A stretch of DNA of 64,000 nt. Origin: Alkalihalobacterium chitinilyticum (GTDB lineage: Bacteria; Bacillota; Bacilli; Bacillales; Bacillaceae_F). The position numbers were made by a program, and so were the translations under genes. Under the pieces are notes generated by a model. The model was not told the origin of the DNA. It ran no database searches and was given only the letters and a program-made list of their open reading frames with translations. Of this stretch, positions 8,539-17,014 are shown piece after piece. The stretch is from positions 124,001 to 188,000 of the forward strand of contig NZ_JAOTPO010000009.1 of NCBI RefSeq assembly GCF_029028005.1, written 5' to 3'. Each line of letters opens with the position of its first letter. Position 1 is the first letter of the stretch.

Positions 8539-9897
8539 GTGGCGAACTCTCATAACGAAGTGAATGTTGTCATTATTGGAGCTGGTTTATCTGGTTTGAC
8601 AGCTGCTTTTGAATTAAAAAAACAAGATATTTCTTTTACCATTCTAGAAGCGCGCGACCGGGCTGGGGGACGTATCTATAGTTTAAAAGAGGATCATTTC
8701 GGCCTCGATTTAGGAGCCCAATGGATTAGTACTCACCACGAGAAAATGAAACGATTAATTGCTGAATATGATCTAGAAACGATTTCGACAAGTCAAAAAG
8801 GGAAAACGATATACGAACAAAGAGGCAGAGTAAAGGAAGTAAACGGATTTTTACCACCTGTTTCACGCTTAGCTCTGATGGACCTTTTCAAAGTCAAACG
8901 TAAAATCAATCACATGATAAAACAACTTCCGGACGAAGCTCCTTGGAATTCGGAATTGGGGCAAAGTCTTGATCAAATTACGATGCAGGATTTTGTGAAT
9001 GCTTCGATGTTTACAGACGAGGGAAAAATCCATTTTACATTGTTGGCAGAAGAAGAATTAAGCACAAAGATGTATAATGTATCAGCACTCGATGTTTTTT
9101 GGTTCCTGAAATCGGCCGGAAGTGTCAACAAACTATTGTCCGCAGAGCAGTATTGGATCCGAGAGGGAGCATCGTCGTTAGTGGAGTCTATGGCAGAACG
9201 TCTTGAGGATTATATTGAGTATAACCGACCAGTTGAAGAAGTTAAATACGATTCTTATAACGAGGCAGTTGTTTCTTCAGGAGAGAAACAATGGAAAGCG
9301 AAAAAAGTGATTATCACTGTTCCACCTAATATTACGGGGAACATCAAGTTTGATCCTGAGCTGCCTAAAGCCCGTACTGCACTGCAAAAGGAATCGGACT
9401 TTCCTTTTGTTATGAAGATGGTAGTTGTATATGATAAGCCGTTTTGGCGAGAAGCTGGTTTGAATGGATCATTATTTTCAGATCAGGGTCCAATTAGTTT
9501 AACGATGGATAGTTCACCAAAAGATCAAAGGTTCGGCGTTTTGACGATTTTAATAGGTGGGGAGAATGCGCAAATCTATAGTAAAATGGGTCAAGAATAC
9601 CGGAGAAATGAAACAATTAAAACGTTAGTACGATTTTTTGGAGAGAAAGCAGGGACACCTATTCAGGTCTACGAAAAAGATTGGTCAGAGGACAAGTGGA
9701 CACGGGGCGGGTATGGAAGTCATTTTCCACCAGGGACGTTAACAAAATACGGAAATGCTTTAACTGAGCCAGTCGGTCCTATACATTGGGCCGGTTCAGA
9801 AACAGCAACTAAGTGGCGACTTTATATGGAAGGTGCCGTACAATCTGGACAAAGAGCAGCTGAAGAAGTGTGGCATGATTTGCATTCCAAACAGTAG
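8539..9897 (+). CDS. Flavin-containing amine oxidase
   Basis: An FAD-dependent monoamine-oxidase-family enzyme (452 residues) expected to oxidise an amine or amino acid to the imine with release of peroxide. The N-terminal dinucleotide motif is VVIIGAGLSGLTAAFEL with the acidic ILEARDRAGGR ribose contact; LGAQWIS is the family's FAD loop, and the C-terminal HWAGSETA plus YMEGAVQSGQRAA closes the flavin site. The AAGGA site touches ATG 8533 with no spacer, so GTG 8539, with a 6-base spacer, is the likelier start. No signal peptide. Monocistronic, with its own terminator. Confidence 0.9.
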   Translation: MANSHNEVNVVIIGAGLSGLTAAFELKKQDISFTILEARDRAGGRIYSLKEDHFGLDLGAQWISTHHEKMKRLIAEYDLETISTSQKGKTIYEQRGRVKEVNGFLPPVSRLALMDLFKVKRKINHMIKQLPDEAPWNSELGQSLDQITMQDFVNASMFTDEGKIHFTLLAEEELSTKMYNVSALDVFWFLKSAGSVNKLLSAEQYWIREGASSLVESMAERLEDYIEYNRPVEEVKYDSYNEAVVSSGEKQWKAKKVIITVPPNITGNIKFDPELPKARTALQKESDFPFVMKMVVVYDKPFWREAGLNGSLFSDQGPISLTMDSSPKDQRFGVLTILIGGENAQIYSKMGQEYRRNETIKTLVRFFGEKAGTPIQVYEKDWSEDKWTRGGYGSHFPPGTLTKYGNALTEPVGPIHWAGSETATKWRLYMEGAVQSGQRAAEEVWHDLHSKQ

Positions 9898-9937
9898 AAG
9901 CACATGAGGTTAGGAAATGAACCTCACGTGCTTTTTT
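9898..9937 (+). terminator. Terminator after the amine oxidase gene
   Basis: AAGCACATGAGGTT pairs with AACCTCACGTGCTT around AGGAAATG, then Ts. One mismatch in a 14-base stem. Confidence 0.85.
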
Positions 9938-10006
9938 CATAAAAGCTGTAAGTTATAAAAAGAATATCTCAGCAAAAGAAATCCTTTTATAAATGGTAGA
10001 GAATTC

Positions 10007-11230
10007 TTAGTTCATTTCTGCACTAACTTTCGGTTGTGCTTCAGTTTGCTGTACAGTACTTCTTACTTTTAAGCACAAGACCAATCCAACCGATAAACAG
10101 ATGGACGAGAAAAGAAAGGCTCCTTTAAAACCACCCCAATCATCAATTAACCACCCGGCAATCGTAGGTCCGATAAATTGACCAACGGCGAAATAAAGGG
10201 TCACATAACTGAAAGCGAGCGGCATATCCGCAGGTTTTACTTGATCCATACTAGCAGCCTGTATCAATGTAAATAAGCCGATTAGAGTACAGCTTAACCC
10301 GACCATGTGAACGATAAAACCGAGTAACGTAGGGTAAAGAATTGGAAGGAGCATAAACATTAAAGTAAGCGCCATTGTTAAAATTAATGATTTTCTTCTT
10401 CCTAATTTATCAGATACAATTCCCCAGATGGGCCCGCTAAAAATAGATAAAATTCCGTTTAAGGCAATTAATTGTCCCGCTAACGTAGCACTGACCCCAT
10501 ATTCGATCATAAAACTCATAATAAACAACATTTGAATAATGTAAGCGATACCAATAATTCCGTAAATAAAGCCTACATTAATAATGGCAGGGTTTCTATA
10601 AATTTCTCTTGGAGAAGATTGTTGATTATTTGATTCTTGGGAATTAGCAGCAGGCGGATTTTTAATTAAAAGTAATGTCAATAGGACAACGGTAAAACTA
10701 ACGATAGCGAACAGTCCCCATGATAACCTCCAGCCAATAATAGGGAAGCTGGCATTTAATGCTGGAATGATAACCCCTGTTAACAATAGTCCAACACCGA
10801 CCCCGCTTGCGGTAAGACCTATGACAAATCCTTTCTGCTGCGGGAACCAAGCGACAAGTAATGAGATTAATGGAGTATACGTAAATGCAGTACCAATACC
10901 TAATAAAAGCATAAATAATATAGTTAACGAATAAAACGGAGTGAAGGTTAATCCGATAAATCCAAAGGTAACAATGGAGATCCCGAGAAGAACCGTTTGT
11001 TTTCCGCCCCACTTTGCAGCCAGAACCCCGGCAAACATGACTGTACATACATATCCGAATGATGTAATGGTTCCGAGTAAGCCTGCCTCTTTGTATGTAA
11101 TATGTAAACCGTCTCTCATAAATGGGAGAACAACACCATAAGAAAGTCTTGCGAAAGCTAATACGACAATAGTAGTTAACATGCCTAGAAGTGAATAAAG
11201 CCATAGTTTCTTTTTTTGATTCAACGTCAT
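10007..11230 (-). CDS. MFS transporter, YbfB/YjiJ-like
   Basis: A 407-residue major-facilitator protein with 12 predicted membrane helices. The first helix carries LAFARLSYGVVLPFM, like the FARF(A/S)YG signature of the YbfB/YjiJ group; the loop 8-9 motif appears as GIVSDKLGRRKSL. Transported substrate unknown. AAAGGAG precedes the ATG with good spacing. It is transcribed alone, away from the amine oxidase, whose terminator it faces. Confidence 0.88.
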   Translation of the reverse strand: MTLNQKKKLWLYSLLGMLTTIVVLAFARLSYGVVLPFMRDGLHITYKEAGLLGTITSFGYVCTVMFAGVLAAKWGGKQTVLLGISIVTFGFIGLTFTPFYSLTILFMLLLGIGTAFTYTPLISLLVAWFPQQKGFVIGLTASGVGVGLLLTGVIIPALNASFPIIGWRLSWGLFAIVSFTVVLLTLLLIKNPPAANSQESNNQQSSPREIYRNPAIINVGFIYGIIGIAYIIQMLFIMSFMIEYGVSATLAGQLIALNGILSIFSGPIWGIVSDKLGRRKSLILTMALTLMFMLLPILYPTLLGFIVHMVGLSCTLIGLFTLIQAASMDQVKPADMPLAFSYVTLYFAVGQFIGPTIAGWLIDDWGGFKGAFLFSSICLSVGLVLCLKVRSTVQQTEAQPKVSAEMN

Positions 11231-11508
11231 ATTTTATAATCTCCTTTAAAAGAATTTAACTTAATAAAATAGTTCCATTTGAAAAATGTAGTTCGAAAGT
11301 TTTTTGACTGTCAGTTAAATTTTCTGATAATTAATTTTACTATGGATTCCGAAAAAATAAAATGGTTAATTTCCTGTTATTTGGAATTCAATGAATATTT
11401 AGTAGAAAAATCATTTTGGTTGGATAATAATTGGTGGTCGTTTATTATGAAACGATAGCAGATTGATATTTATGGTCTTCATTAGGGATATAGAGTAGGT
11501 GGGTACGT

Positions 11509-11531
11509 TATAATAATTGTTGTTGCAACAA
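11509..11531 (+). promoter_or_regulatory. TATAAT box next to a 12-bp perfect palindrome
   Basis: TATAAT (11509-11514) is followed by TTGTTGCAACAA (11520-11531), a perfect palindrome at the expected transcription start of the gene at 11642. The -35 match is poor. The layout suggests an operator over the start site. Nothing else is recognised in the 11231-11641 gap apart from the leader of the divergent MFS gene. Confidence 0.35.
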
Positions 11532-11641
11532 GTAAAGTAGAGGAATGGGAAACATTATAAAGTGTTTTAGGTCATGGACTCAATCGATTTAAAAGACGAT
11601 TTATCAAAATAAGGGAACTACTGAAAGAAGGGTTAAGTTAA

Positions 11642-13012
11642 ATGTGCAAATGGATCAATAGCAATTTATATTGGATATATACATCCATATTACTCCTCTT
11701 TATCATCAATATGTTTGTTGAAAATATGATAATAAATTATATTGTAGGGATTTTAGCAGTTCCGATGCTAGGTATTTCTTTTTTGGGGGCATCACGGTTG
11801 TTTCGTGTAATGGGTACTATTTTTGTAGTGATTGGTTTTGGGTTATACGTTTATTCTGGTCTACCGATCTATCAAATTCCACTTTATACAACGTCGACAA
11901 TGCCATTATTAGCTTTTTTAACAGTACTTCCATGGATGAACAGTGTGGTTCGTTCCGGTCGATTTGATCGACGAATTAATGAAATTATGAAAGTTAATGT
12001 CGATGATCTAGGAAAATTGTATATGAGAAGTTCATTTACAACGTATATTTTATGTACGTTTATTAACTTGTCTGCTTTATCGTTTACTCAAGAAGTTTTG
12101 AAAGATAACCTGGCAAAAATGAAGAAGCAAATTAGCGACTCTTTTATCAGCAAGTCGACATTACGAGCGTTCGCTCTTGCATTAGCATGGAGTCCGATGG
12201 AAATTATAGTTGCCATTACGGTTGACGCAACAGGGGTTAGTTATCTCACTTATCTACCGTGGATGTTCTTATTTTCCTTCATTATATTTACTCTTGATAG
12301 TCTGTGGAGTAAAAAGAAATTCCAACCGATTCCATATCATTCAGCTGGAGGCGGGATAACAAGGAAAGTCAATCCGAGAAACATCATGATTCAAATCTTT
12401 AAATTATTACTTGCACTGACAGCGTTTCTAGTCACGGTCGTTACAGTTGGCAACTATTTTAACTTAAACTTTATTCTTTCGGTTACGTTAGTCATTTTAC
12501 CGTTTTCATTTGGTTGGGCCATACTTATGAAAAGATGGTATAGTTTTTGTGCAATCGGCTGGAAAACCTGGAAAATCCGAACGAATAATCTACAAAACTT
12601 CGTGGTGTTATTTTTATCGTTAGCTTTCTTTTCTAGTAGTTTAAATGAAACACCGTTTCTTCAGTTCATTCAACAGCCTTTTCTAGGAGCTTCTGATCAA
12701 CCGCTGATCATATTAATATTAATTCAAATGACCTACTTGTTTATGAGCATGATTGGTGTACATCCTATCGCAACAATTGGTGTCTTAATAGAGGTACTGC
12801 CGCCACTCTATGAATTAATAAACCCTGTTAGTATTGGGATCGTTCTTATTACCGGGGCTTTGGCAACAGCAACAGTAGGAACATATGGAGTGACTGTTAC
12901 GATGACGTCAATGAATACAGATCAAAATCCTTATCGAATTACCCTTCGCAACATGCCGTTTGCACTTTTTTATGGAGCAGTTGGAGTATTAATGGGTTTT
13001 CTTCTATTGTAG
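11642..13012 (+). CDS. Unidentified polytopic membrane protein
   Basis: 456 residues with roughly eleven to twelve hydrophobic segments, no signal for secretion, and GAAAGAAGGG about 8 bases before the ATG. The C-terminal region MIGVHPIATIGVLIEVLPP and ALATATVGTYGVTVTMTSMN resembles ion-transporter (IT) superfamily hairpin loops, so a secondary carrier is possible. I do not recognise a named family. No partner gene overlaps it; pepF follows with its own promoter. Confidence 0.8.
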   Translation: MCKWINSNLYWIYTSILLLFIINMFVENMIINYIVGILAVPMLGISFLGASRLFRVMGTIFVVIGFGLYVYSGLPIYQIPLYTTSTMPLLAFLTVLPWMNSVVRSGRFDRRINEIMKVNVDDLGKLYMRSSFTTYILCTFINLSALSFTQEVLKDNLAKMKKQISDSFISKSTLRAFALALAWSPMEIIVAITVDATGVSYLTYLPWMFLFSFIIFTLDSLWSKKKFQPIPYHSAGGGITRKVNPRNIMIQIFKLLLALTAFLVTVVTVGNYFNLNFILSVTLVILPFSFGWAILMKRWYSFCAIGWKTWKIRTNNLQNFVVLFLSLAFFSSSLNETPFLQFIQQPFLGASDQPLIILILIQMTYLFMSMIGVHPIATIGVLIEVLPPLYELINPVSIGIVLITGALATATVGTYGVTVTMTSMNTDQNPYRITLRNMPFALFYGAVGVLMGFLLL

Positions 13013-13083
13013 TGGAGACTTACTTAAAGAGTACTTAGAAAACTGAATATTCCTATTAAATGTTTCGTTGGCTGTAGAAAACG

Positions 13084-13092
13084 TGGTATAAT
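13084..13092 (+). promoter_or_regulatory. Extended -10 promoter of pepF
   Basis: TGGTATAAT is an extended -10 box (TG-N-TATAAT). The -35 region 17 bases upstream (TTCGTT) is weak, which is usual for extended -10 promoters. It lies 75 bases before the pepF start. Confidence 0.55.
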
Positions 13093-13160
13093 GAATTTAT
13101 CTTCGGATTACGAAATATATTTTAATAGTTTCTTAGTAGACTTTACGAATGAGGAGATGA

Positions 13161-14969
13161 ATGAGTATGTCTAAACGATTAGCTCGTACGGATGCACCGA
13201 AGGAACAAACGTGGGATTTAAGTGACTTATTTGCTTCAGTTGAAGCTTGGGAAACGGAACTTAATCAATTATCCAAGGAAGTAAAAAATGTGACTCAATA
13301 TAAAGGGAGATTAGGTGAAAGTTCGGACGTTTTGCTTGCCTGTTTAGAAGCTCAAGATGAACTCTTACAACGCACAATTCGTGTAGCGACCTATGCCCAT
13401 TTAAACACGTCTGTTGATGGAACGAATCCAGCGTATCAGGCGAATGCAAGTCATGCATCATCAACTGTAGCTTCGATCGATGCAGCGCTTTCTTTTATTC
13501 AATCAGAAATTTTAGATTTGCCAGAAGGAGTCGTTGAAGAATTTCTTAGTAAAGAGGAAGGGCTGAGCACCTATCGAAAGACGTTAACGGAACTTCTAGA
13601 AACAAAACCACATCGATTATCACCAGAAACAGAAGCTATTTTAGCGTCGTTAGGGGAAGTGTTGGATGGTCCTTTTTCGATCTACTCACGTAGTAAAACA
13701 GCAGATATGCAGTTTGATCCTATTATAGATGAACAAGGTGAAGAGCAACATGTCTCTTTAGCTTTATATGAAACGTACTATGAACAGTCATCGAATACAA
13801 CTGAACGAAGAAAAGCATATGCTTCCTATACAAAAGCATTAAACCAATATAAAAACACATTTGCTGCTACATACGCGACAGAAGTTAAGAAACAAGTTGT
13901 TATGGCGAGAGAGCGTAATTACAAATCAGTAACGGACATGTTGTTACAGCCGCAACAAGTCACCAAAGAAATGTATGATAATATTTTAGAAGTTATTCAA
14001 ACGGAATTAGCTCCTCATATGAGACGTTTCGCTAAGTTAAAGCAACGCGTTTTTGGACTTGATAAAATGTACTTATGTGACTTGAAAGCACCGCTTGACC
14101 CAGAGTATAATCCTGATGTGACGTACGATGAGGCTGCACAAGAAGTCCTTGAAGCTTTAGAAGTAATGGGACCTGAATATATGGATATTATGACAAAAGC
14201 AATCAATGAGCGCTGGGTGGACTATGCAGATACAGTTGGTAAACGGAGTGGTGCTTTTTGTTCGAGTCCATACGGGGTACATCCATACATCTTAATGACA
14301 TGGGCAGGAAAAATGCGTTCGGCATTCACATTAGCACATGAACTGGGGCATGCTGGTCATTTTGCATTAGCTGGTCGGTACCAACGTTATCATAATACGA
14401 GACCTTCTTTGTATTTTATTGAAGCGCCGTCTACATTAAATGAAATGTTACTGAGTCATTCTTTACTAGCTAAATCAACAGATCCGCGTAAACGCTTAGC
14501 GGTGATTGTACAAGTGTTAGGGACGTATTACCATAACTATGTAACGCACTTGCTAGAAGGCGAAATGCAACGTCGCGTTTACGCTCATGCTGAAGCAGGA
14601 AAGCCGATTACAGCAAATGTTTTATGTGACTTAAAAGGTGCTGTACTATCTGATTTCTGGGGCGATACAGTGGAAATTGATGAAGGAGCTCGTTTGACTT
14701 GGATGCGTCAGCCTCACTATTATATGGGATTATATCCATATACTTACGCGGCAGGGTTGACGGTTTCAACTGCAGTCGCTCAAATGATTCAAGAAGAAGG
14801 ACAACCTGCTGCAGAACGTTGGATGGAAGCTTTAAAAGCAGGTGGTACGAAAAAACCTCTTGAGCTTATGAAGATGGCGGGTATTGATATGACGAGTCCG
14901 GAGCCAATTCGTAAAACCGTTCAATTTGTCGGTTCTCTAATCGATGAGTTGGAAAAGGGGTTTGAATAA
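13161..14969 (+). CDS. pepF: Oligoendopeptidase F (M3B zinc peptidase)
   Basis: A cytoplasmic zinc metallopeptidase that cleaves short peptides. The 602-residue length and N-terminal WDLSDLF match PepF. The zinc site is HELGH (His393, Glu394, His397) with third ligand Glu421 in EAPSTLNE, 24 residues downstream, as expected for family M3. GAGGAG at 13151-13156 could serve ATG 13161 or the in-frame ATG 13167, two residues later; the latter has the better spacing. Confidence 0.95.
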   Translation: MSMSKRLARTDAPKEQTWDLSDLFASVEAWETELNQLSKEVKNVTQYKGRLGESSDVLLACLEAQDELLQRTIRVATYAHLNTSVDGTNPAYQANASHASSTVASIDAALSFIQSEILDLPEGVVEEFLSKEEGLSTYRKTLTELLETKPHRLSPETEAILASLGEVLDGPFSIYSRSKTADMQFDPIIDEQGEEQHVSLALYETYYEQSSNTTERRKAYASYTKALNQYKNTFAATYATEVKKQVVMARERNYKSVTDMLLQPQQVTKEMYDNILEVIQTELAPHMRRFAKLKQRVFGLDKMYLCDLKAPLDPEYNPDVTYDEAAQEVLEALEVMGPEYMDIMTKAINERWVDYADTVGKRSGAFCSSPYGVHPYILMTWAGKMRSAFTLAHELGHAGHFALAGRYQRYHNTRPSLYFIEAPSTLNEMLLSHSLLAKSTDPRKRLAVIVQVLGTYYHNYVTHLLEGEMQRRVYAHAEAGKPITANVLCDLKGAVLSDFWGDTVEIDEGARLTWMRQPHYYMGLYPYTYAAGLTVSTAVAQMIQEEGQPAAERWMEALKAGGTKKPLELMKMAGIDMTSPEPIRKTVQFVGSLIDELEKGFE

Positions 14970-15085
14970 CTTATCTATTCTAGTGTTTGTAATAAATGAT
15001 ATATAATGATACAGAACGAGAAATAATAGATAAATAGCTAAGTGGTTGCTTAATGTGTATGCTTGGCAACTATTTATGACTTAAT

Positions 15086-15128
15086 GTGCTGAGTGCCCAT
15101 CTAATGGTGCTCAGCACTTTTCTATTTT
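15086..15128 (+). terminator. Terminator downstream of pepF
   Basis: GTGCTGAGTGCC (15086-15097) pairs with GGTGCTCAGCAC (15106-15117), including two wobble pairs, followed by a T-rich tract. It lies about 115 bases after the pepF stop. Confidence 0.75.
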
Positions 15129-15169
15129 TGAAGAGTATTGTGGGTAATTCATTCAGTTAATCGATCGTC

Positions 15170-15500
15170 ACATAGGAATAGTTGGAATGATGCAAAGAAG
15201 CGGGGGAGATGCTACTGATATTTACAAAAAATAATAGTGATAGGATTGGAAGTAGAAAGTACGGCTCAGTATTTACATAAAGTGGAAATAGTGGGTTCGA
15301 AAGTAGAAAATATGGCTCAGTGTTTACATAAAGTGGAAATGTTGGGTTCGAAAATAGAAGATATGGCTCAGTATTTACATAAAGTGGAAAGAGTGGGTTC
15401 ATAAATAGAAGATATGGCTCAGTATTTACATAAAGTGGAAATGCGGGGTTCGAAAGTAGAAGATATGGCTCTATATTTCCATATAATAGAAGATTGAGGT
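15170..15500. repeat. Degenerate 51-bp tandem repeat array, about six units
   Basis: Four well-preserved 51-base units start at 15252, 15303, 15354 and 15405. Each contains ATGGCTCAGTATTTACATAA (or a close variant), then AGTGGAAA and GGGTTCGAAA. Decayed units flank them on both sides (about 15201-15251 and 15456-15490). The unit length is a multiple of three, so frames persist across units: the + strand encodes a 17-residue repeat like VEDMAQYLHKVE-x-x-GSK broken by one TAA, and the - strand stays open for 135 codons. Neither frame has a ribosome site. I treat it as a minisatellite or a dead coiled-coil gene rather than a gene. Confidence 0.8.
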
Positions 15501-15567
15501 GTGCATTAGAATATACATGCGGACACAGGCTAGAATAATGAAGAAGTGGGTTTGGTTCGACCACAAT

Positions 15568-15605
15568 AGAAAAAGCCCGTTTTTCTTATAATACGAAAAA
15601 CGGAC
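15568..15605 (-). terminator. Terminator for the AbrB-family gene (minus strand)
   Basis: Read on the minus strand, CCGTTTTTC pairs with GAAAAACGG and is followed by GCTTTTTCT. It lies about 120 bases past the stop of the minus-strand gene at 15725. Confidence 0.7.
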
Positions 15606-15724
15606 ACTTCCAACTATTAACTACTAAATCTTACTAGATTGAGCGAAAAGTCAGCGTTGAAAACGGCCGAGTAATCGTCTATCAATAGTGCAACTCTTAC
15701 GCGGCGTGTTTCGCAGCGTTCTTT

Positions 15725-16759
15725 TTAAAATACCACTTCAAAGGGTGGAACGCATACAATTATAACCAAAATCCGGGTGAGTTGCAGTGCGCTCACAATT
15801 GCTGGATCCCCGCCGACATATGCAGCCGTTAAGACCATTTCGATAATTCCCCCGGGAGCAACACTTAACACCGCCGTCGCTAAATCGAGTGATGTGAAGT
15901 AAGCTAAACTGGCACCTAATCCAAAAGAAGTAATAATTAAAAAAATTGTAATCCCAAAGTAAACGTAACAGTATTTACCTCCTAGTTTTAAGTCAGTAAA
16001 AGAAATACTTTTACCAAGACTGATTCCAACCGCCATTTGTGCAGCAAGTAATACAAACTCAGGTATACTCGGGAGACTAACTAATCCGATGTTCATGAGT
16101 GCAGTAATCGCAAGAGGTCCTATAACGATCCCAGCTGGAATTTTATTTTGAACCAAAATTCCCATTATGACTGGAAGTATGAACCATAAATAGTTCCACC
16201 CTCCCCAAGTAAACGTGTCTGCAACCACTTCCGAGGCTCCTGTTACTTGTTCTTGGCCGGTAAAATAAAAGACAATGACCGCAGGAACAATAAAGAGGAC
16301 GGTTAATAACCGGACCGTTTGGAAGATGATAACTAATGAAGATTTTGCATTTAACGACTCGCTAGCAATGACCATCTCGGTTAAGCCACCAGGTATAGAA
16401 CCGAATACACTTGTCACTTGGTCAACTTCAATCCATTTCGTAACTAGGGTGCTTACGATAACACTTACACTTATTATTAAAGTCGTTACGAGCAGAAACG
16501 GCAGGAAATACGGTCCAATTGTTAAAAAGGTTTCAGCTGTAAAGTACAACCCGAAATATATTCCGAGAATAATTAATCCAGATTGTTTAATAGGGTTAGG
16601 CCAGTTGGCTTTACGCTTGGAAAAGCCTTGCCATAACATAACAAATGTTAATGGTCCTAACACCCAAGGTAACGGGAGGTTAGCAAGGCTGAACACATAC
16701 CCGCCTGCAAGACCTAAAAGTATCGTTTCCAAAAACTTTTTAAATTCTGTGGTGTTCAT
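15725..16759 (-). CDS. AbrB-family integral membrane protein (PF05145 type)
   Basis: 344 residues with about ten hydrophobic segments in two homologous halves. Each half carries the family motif: GSIPGGLTEMV in the first, SVAPGGIIEMV in the second. The family is often mislabelled AbrB regulator or ammonia monooxygenase; its function is unsettled, probably transport. AGAAGGAGT precedes the ATG. The product ends PPFEVVF, slightly short compared with many relatives. Monocistronic. Confidence 0.85.
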   Translation of the reverse strand: MNTTEFKKFLETILLGLAGGYVFSLANLPLPWVLGPLTFVMLWQGFSKRKANWPNPIKQSGLIILGIYFGLYFTAETFLTIGPYFLPFLLVTTLIISVSVIVSTLVTKWIEVDQVTSVFGSIPGGLTEMVIASESLNAKSSLVIIFQTVRLLTVLFIVPAVIVFYFTGQEQVTGASEVVADTFTWGGWNYLWFILPVIMGILVQNKIPAGIVIGPLAITALMNIGLVSLPSIPEFVLLAAQMAVGISLGKSISFTDLKLGGKYCYVYFGITIFLIITSFGLGASLAYFTSLDLATAVLSVAPGGIIEMVLTAAYVGGDPAIVSALQLTRILVIIVCVPPFEVVF

Positions 16760-16948
16760 TTTTAGAGACTCCTTCTATGCACAATAATTTAGATGCTTAT
16801 GAACTCACTGTAATTTAGATATCTATGAAAATTTTAACACATCAGAAACAATTTCGCTTGTCGAAATATTTATATTTGTTCTCATGCCACAAACAGGGTG
16901 GAAAACTTACATGAAAAGCGGTTCAGGAAGAAGAGATTAATGTGATAA

Positions 16949-16978
16949 TTGGATGTTGATTCCATACCGTAGTATAAT
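16949..16978 (+). promoter_or_regulatory. Sigma-A type promoter of the SNF2 helicase gene
   Basis: TTGGAT (16949-16954) and TATAAT (16973-16978) with an 18-base spacer, 36 bases before the ATG. Confidence 0.5.
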
Positions 16979-17014
16979 GCAAATAGAACTGTGTATAGGA
17001 AGAGTTGGTGAACC

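Noticed and set aside
10698-11204. 168-codon second frame on the minus strand inside the MFS gene
   Set aside because: Out of frame with a clear MFS transporter and with Arg/Tyr/Cys-rich composition typical of shadow frames.
15170-15500. Possible CRISPR array
   Set aside because: The units are contiguous with no unique spacers, and no cas gene is present in the window.
15157-15564. 135-codon minus-strand open frame with FPLYVNTEPY repeats
   Set aside because: It starts with GTG without a ribosome site and owes its openness to a 51-base (3n) tandem repeat. Reported as a repeat instead; not fully excluded as coding.
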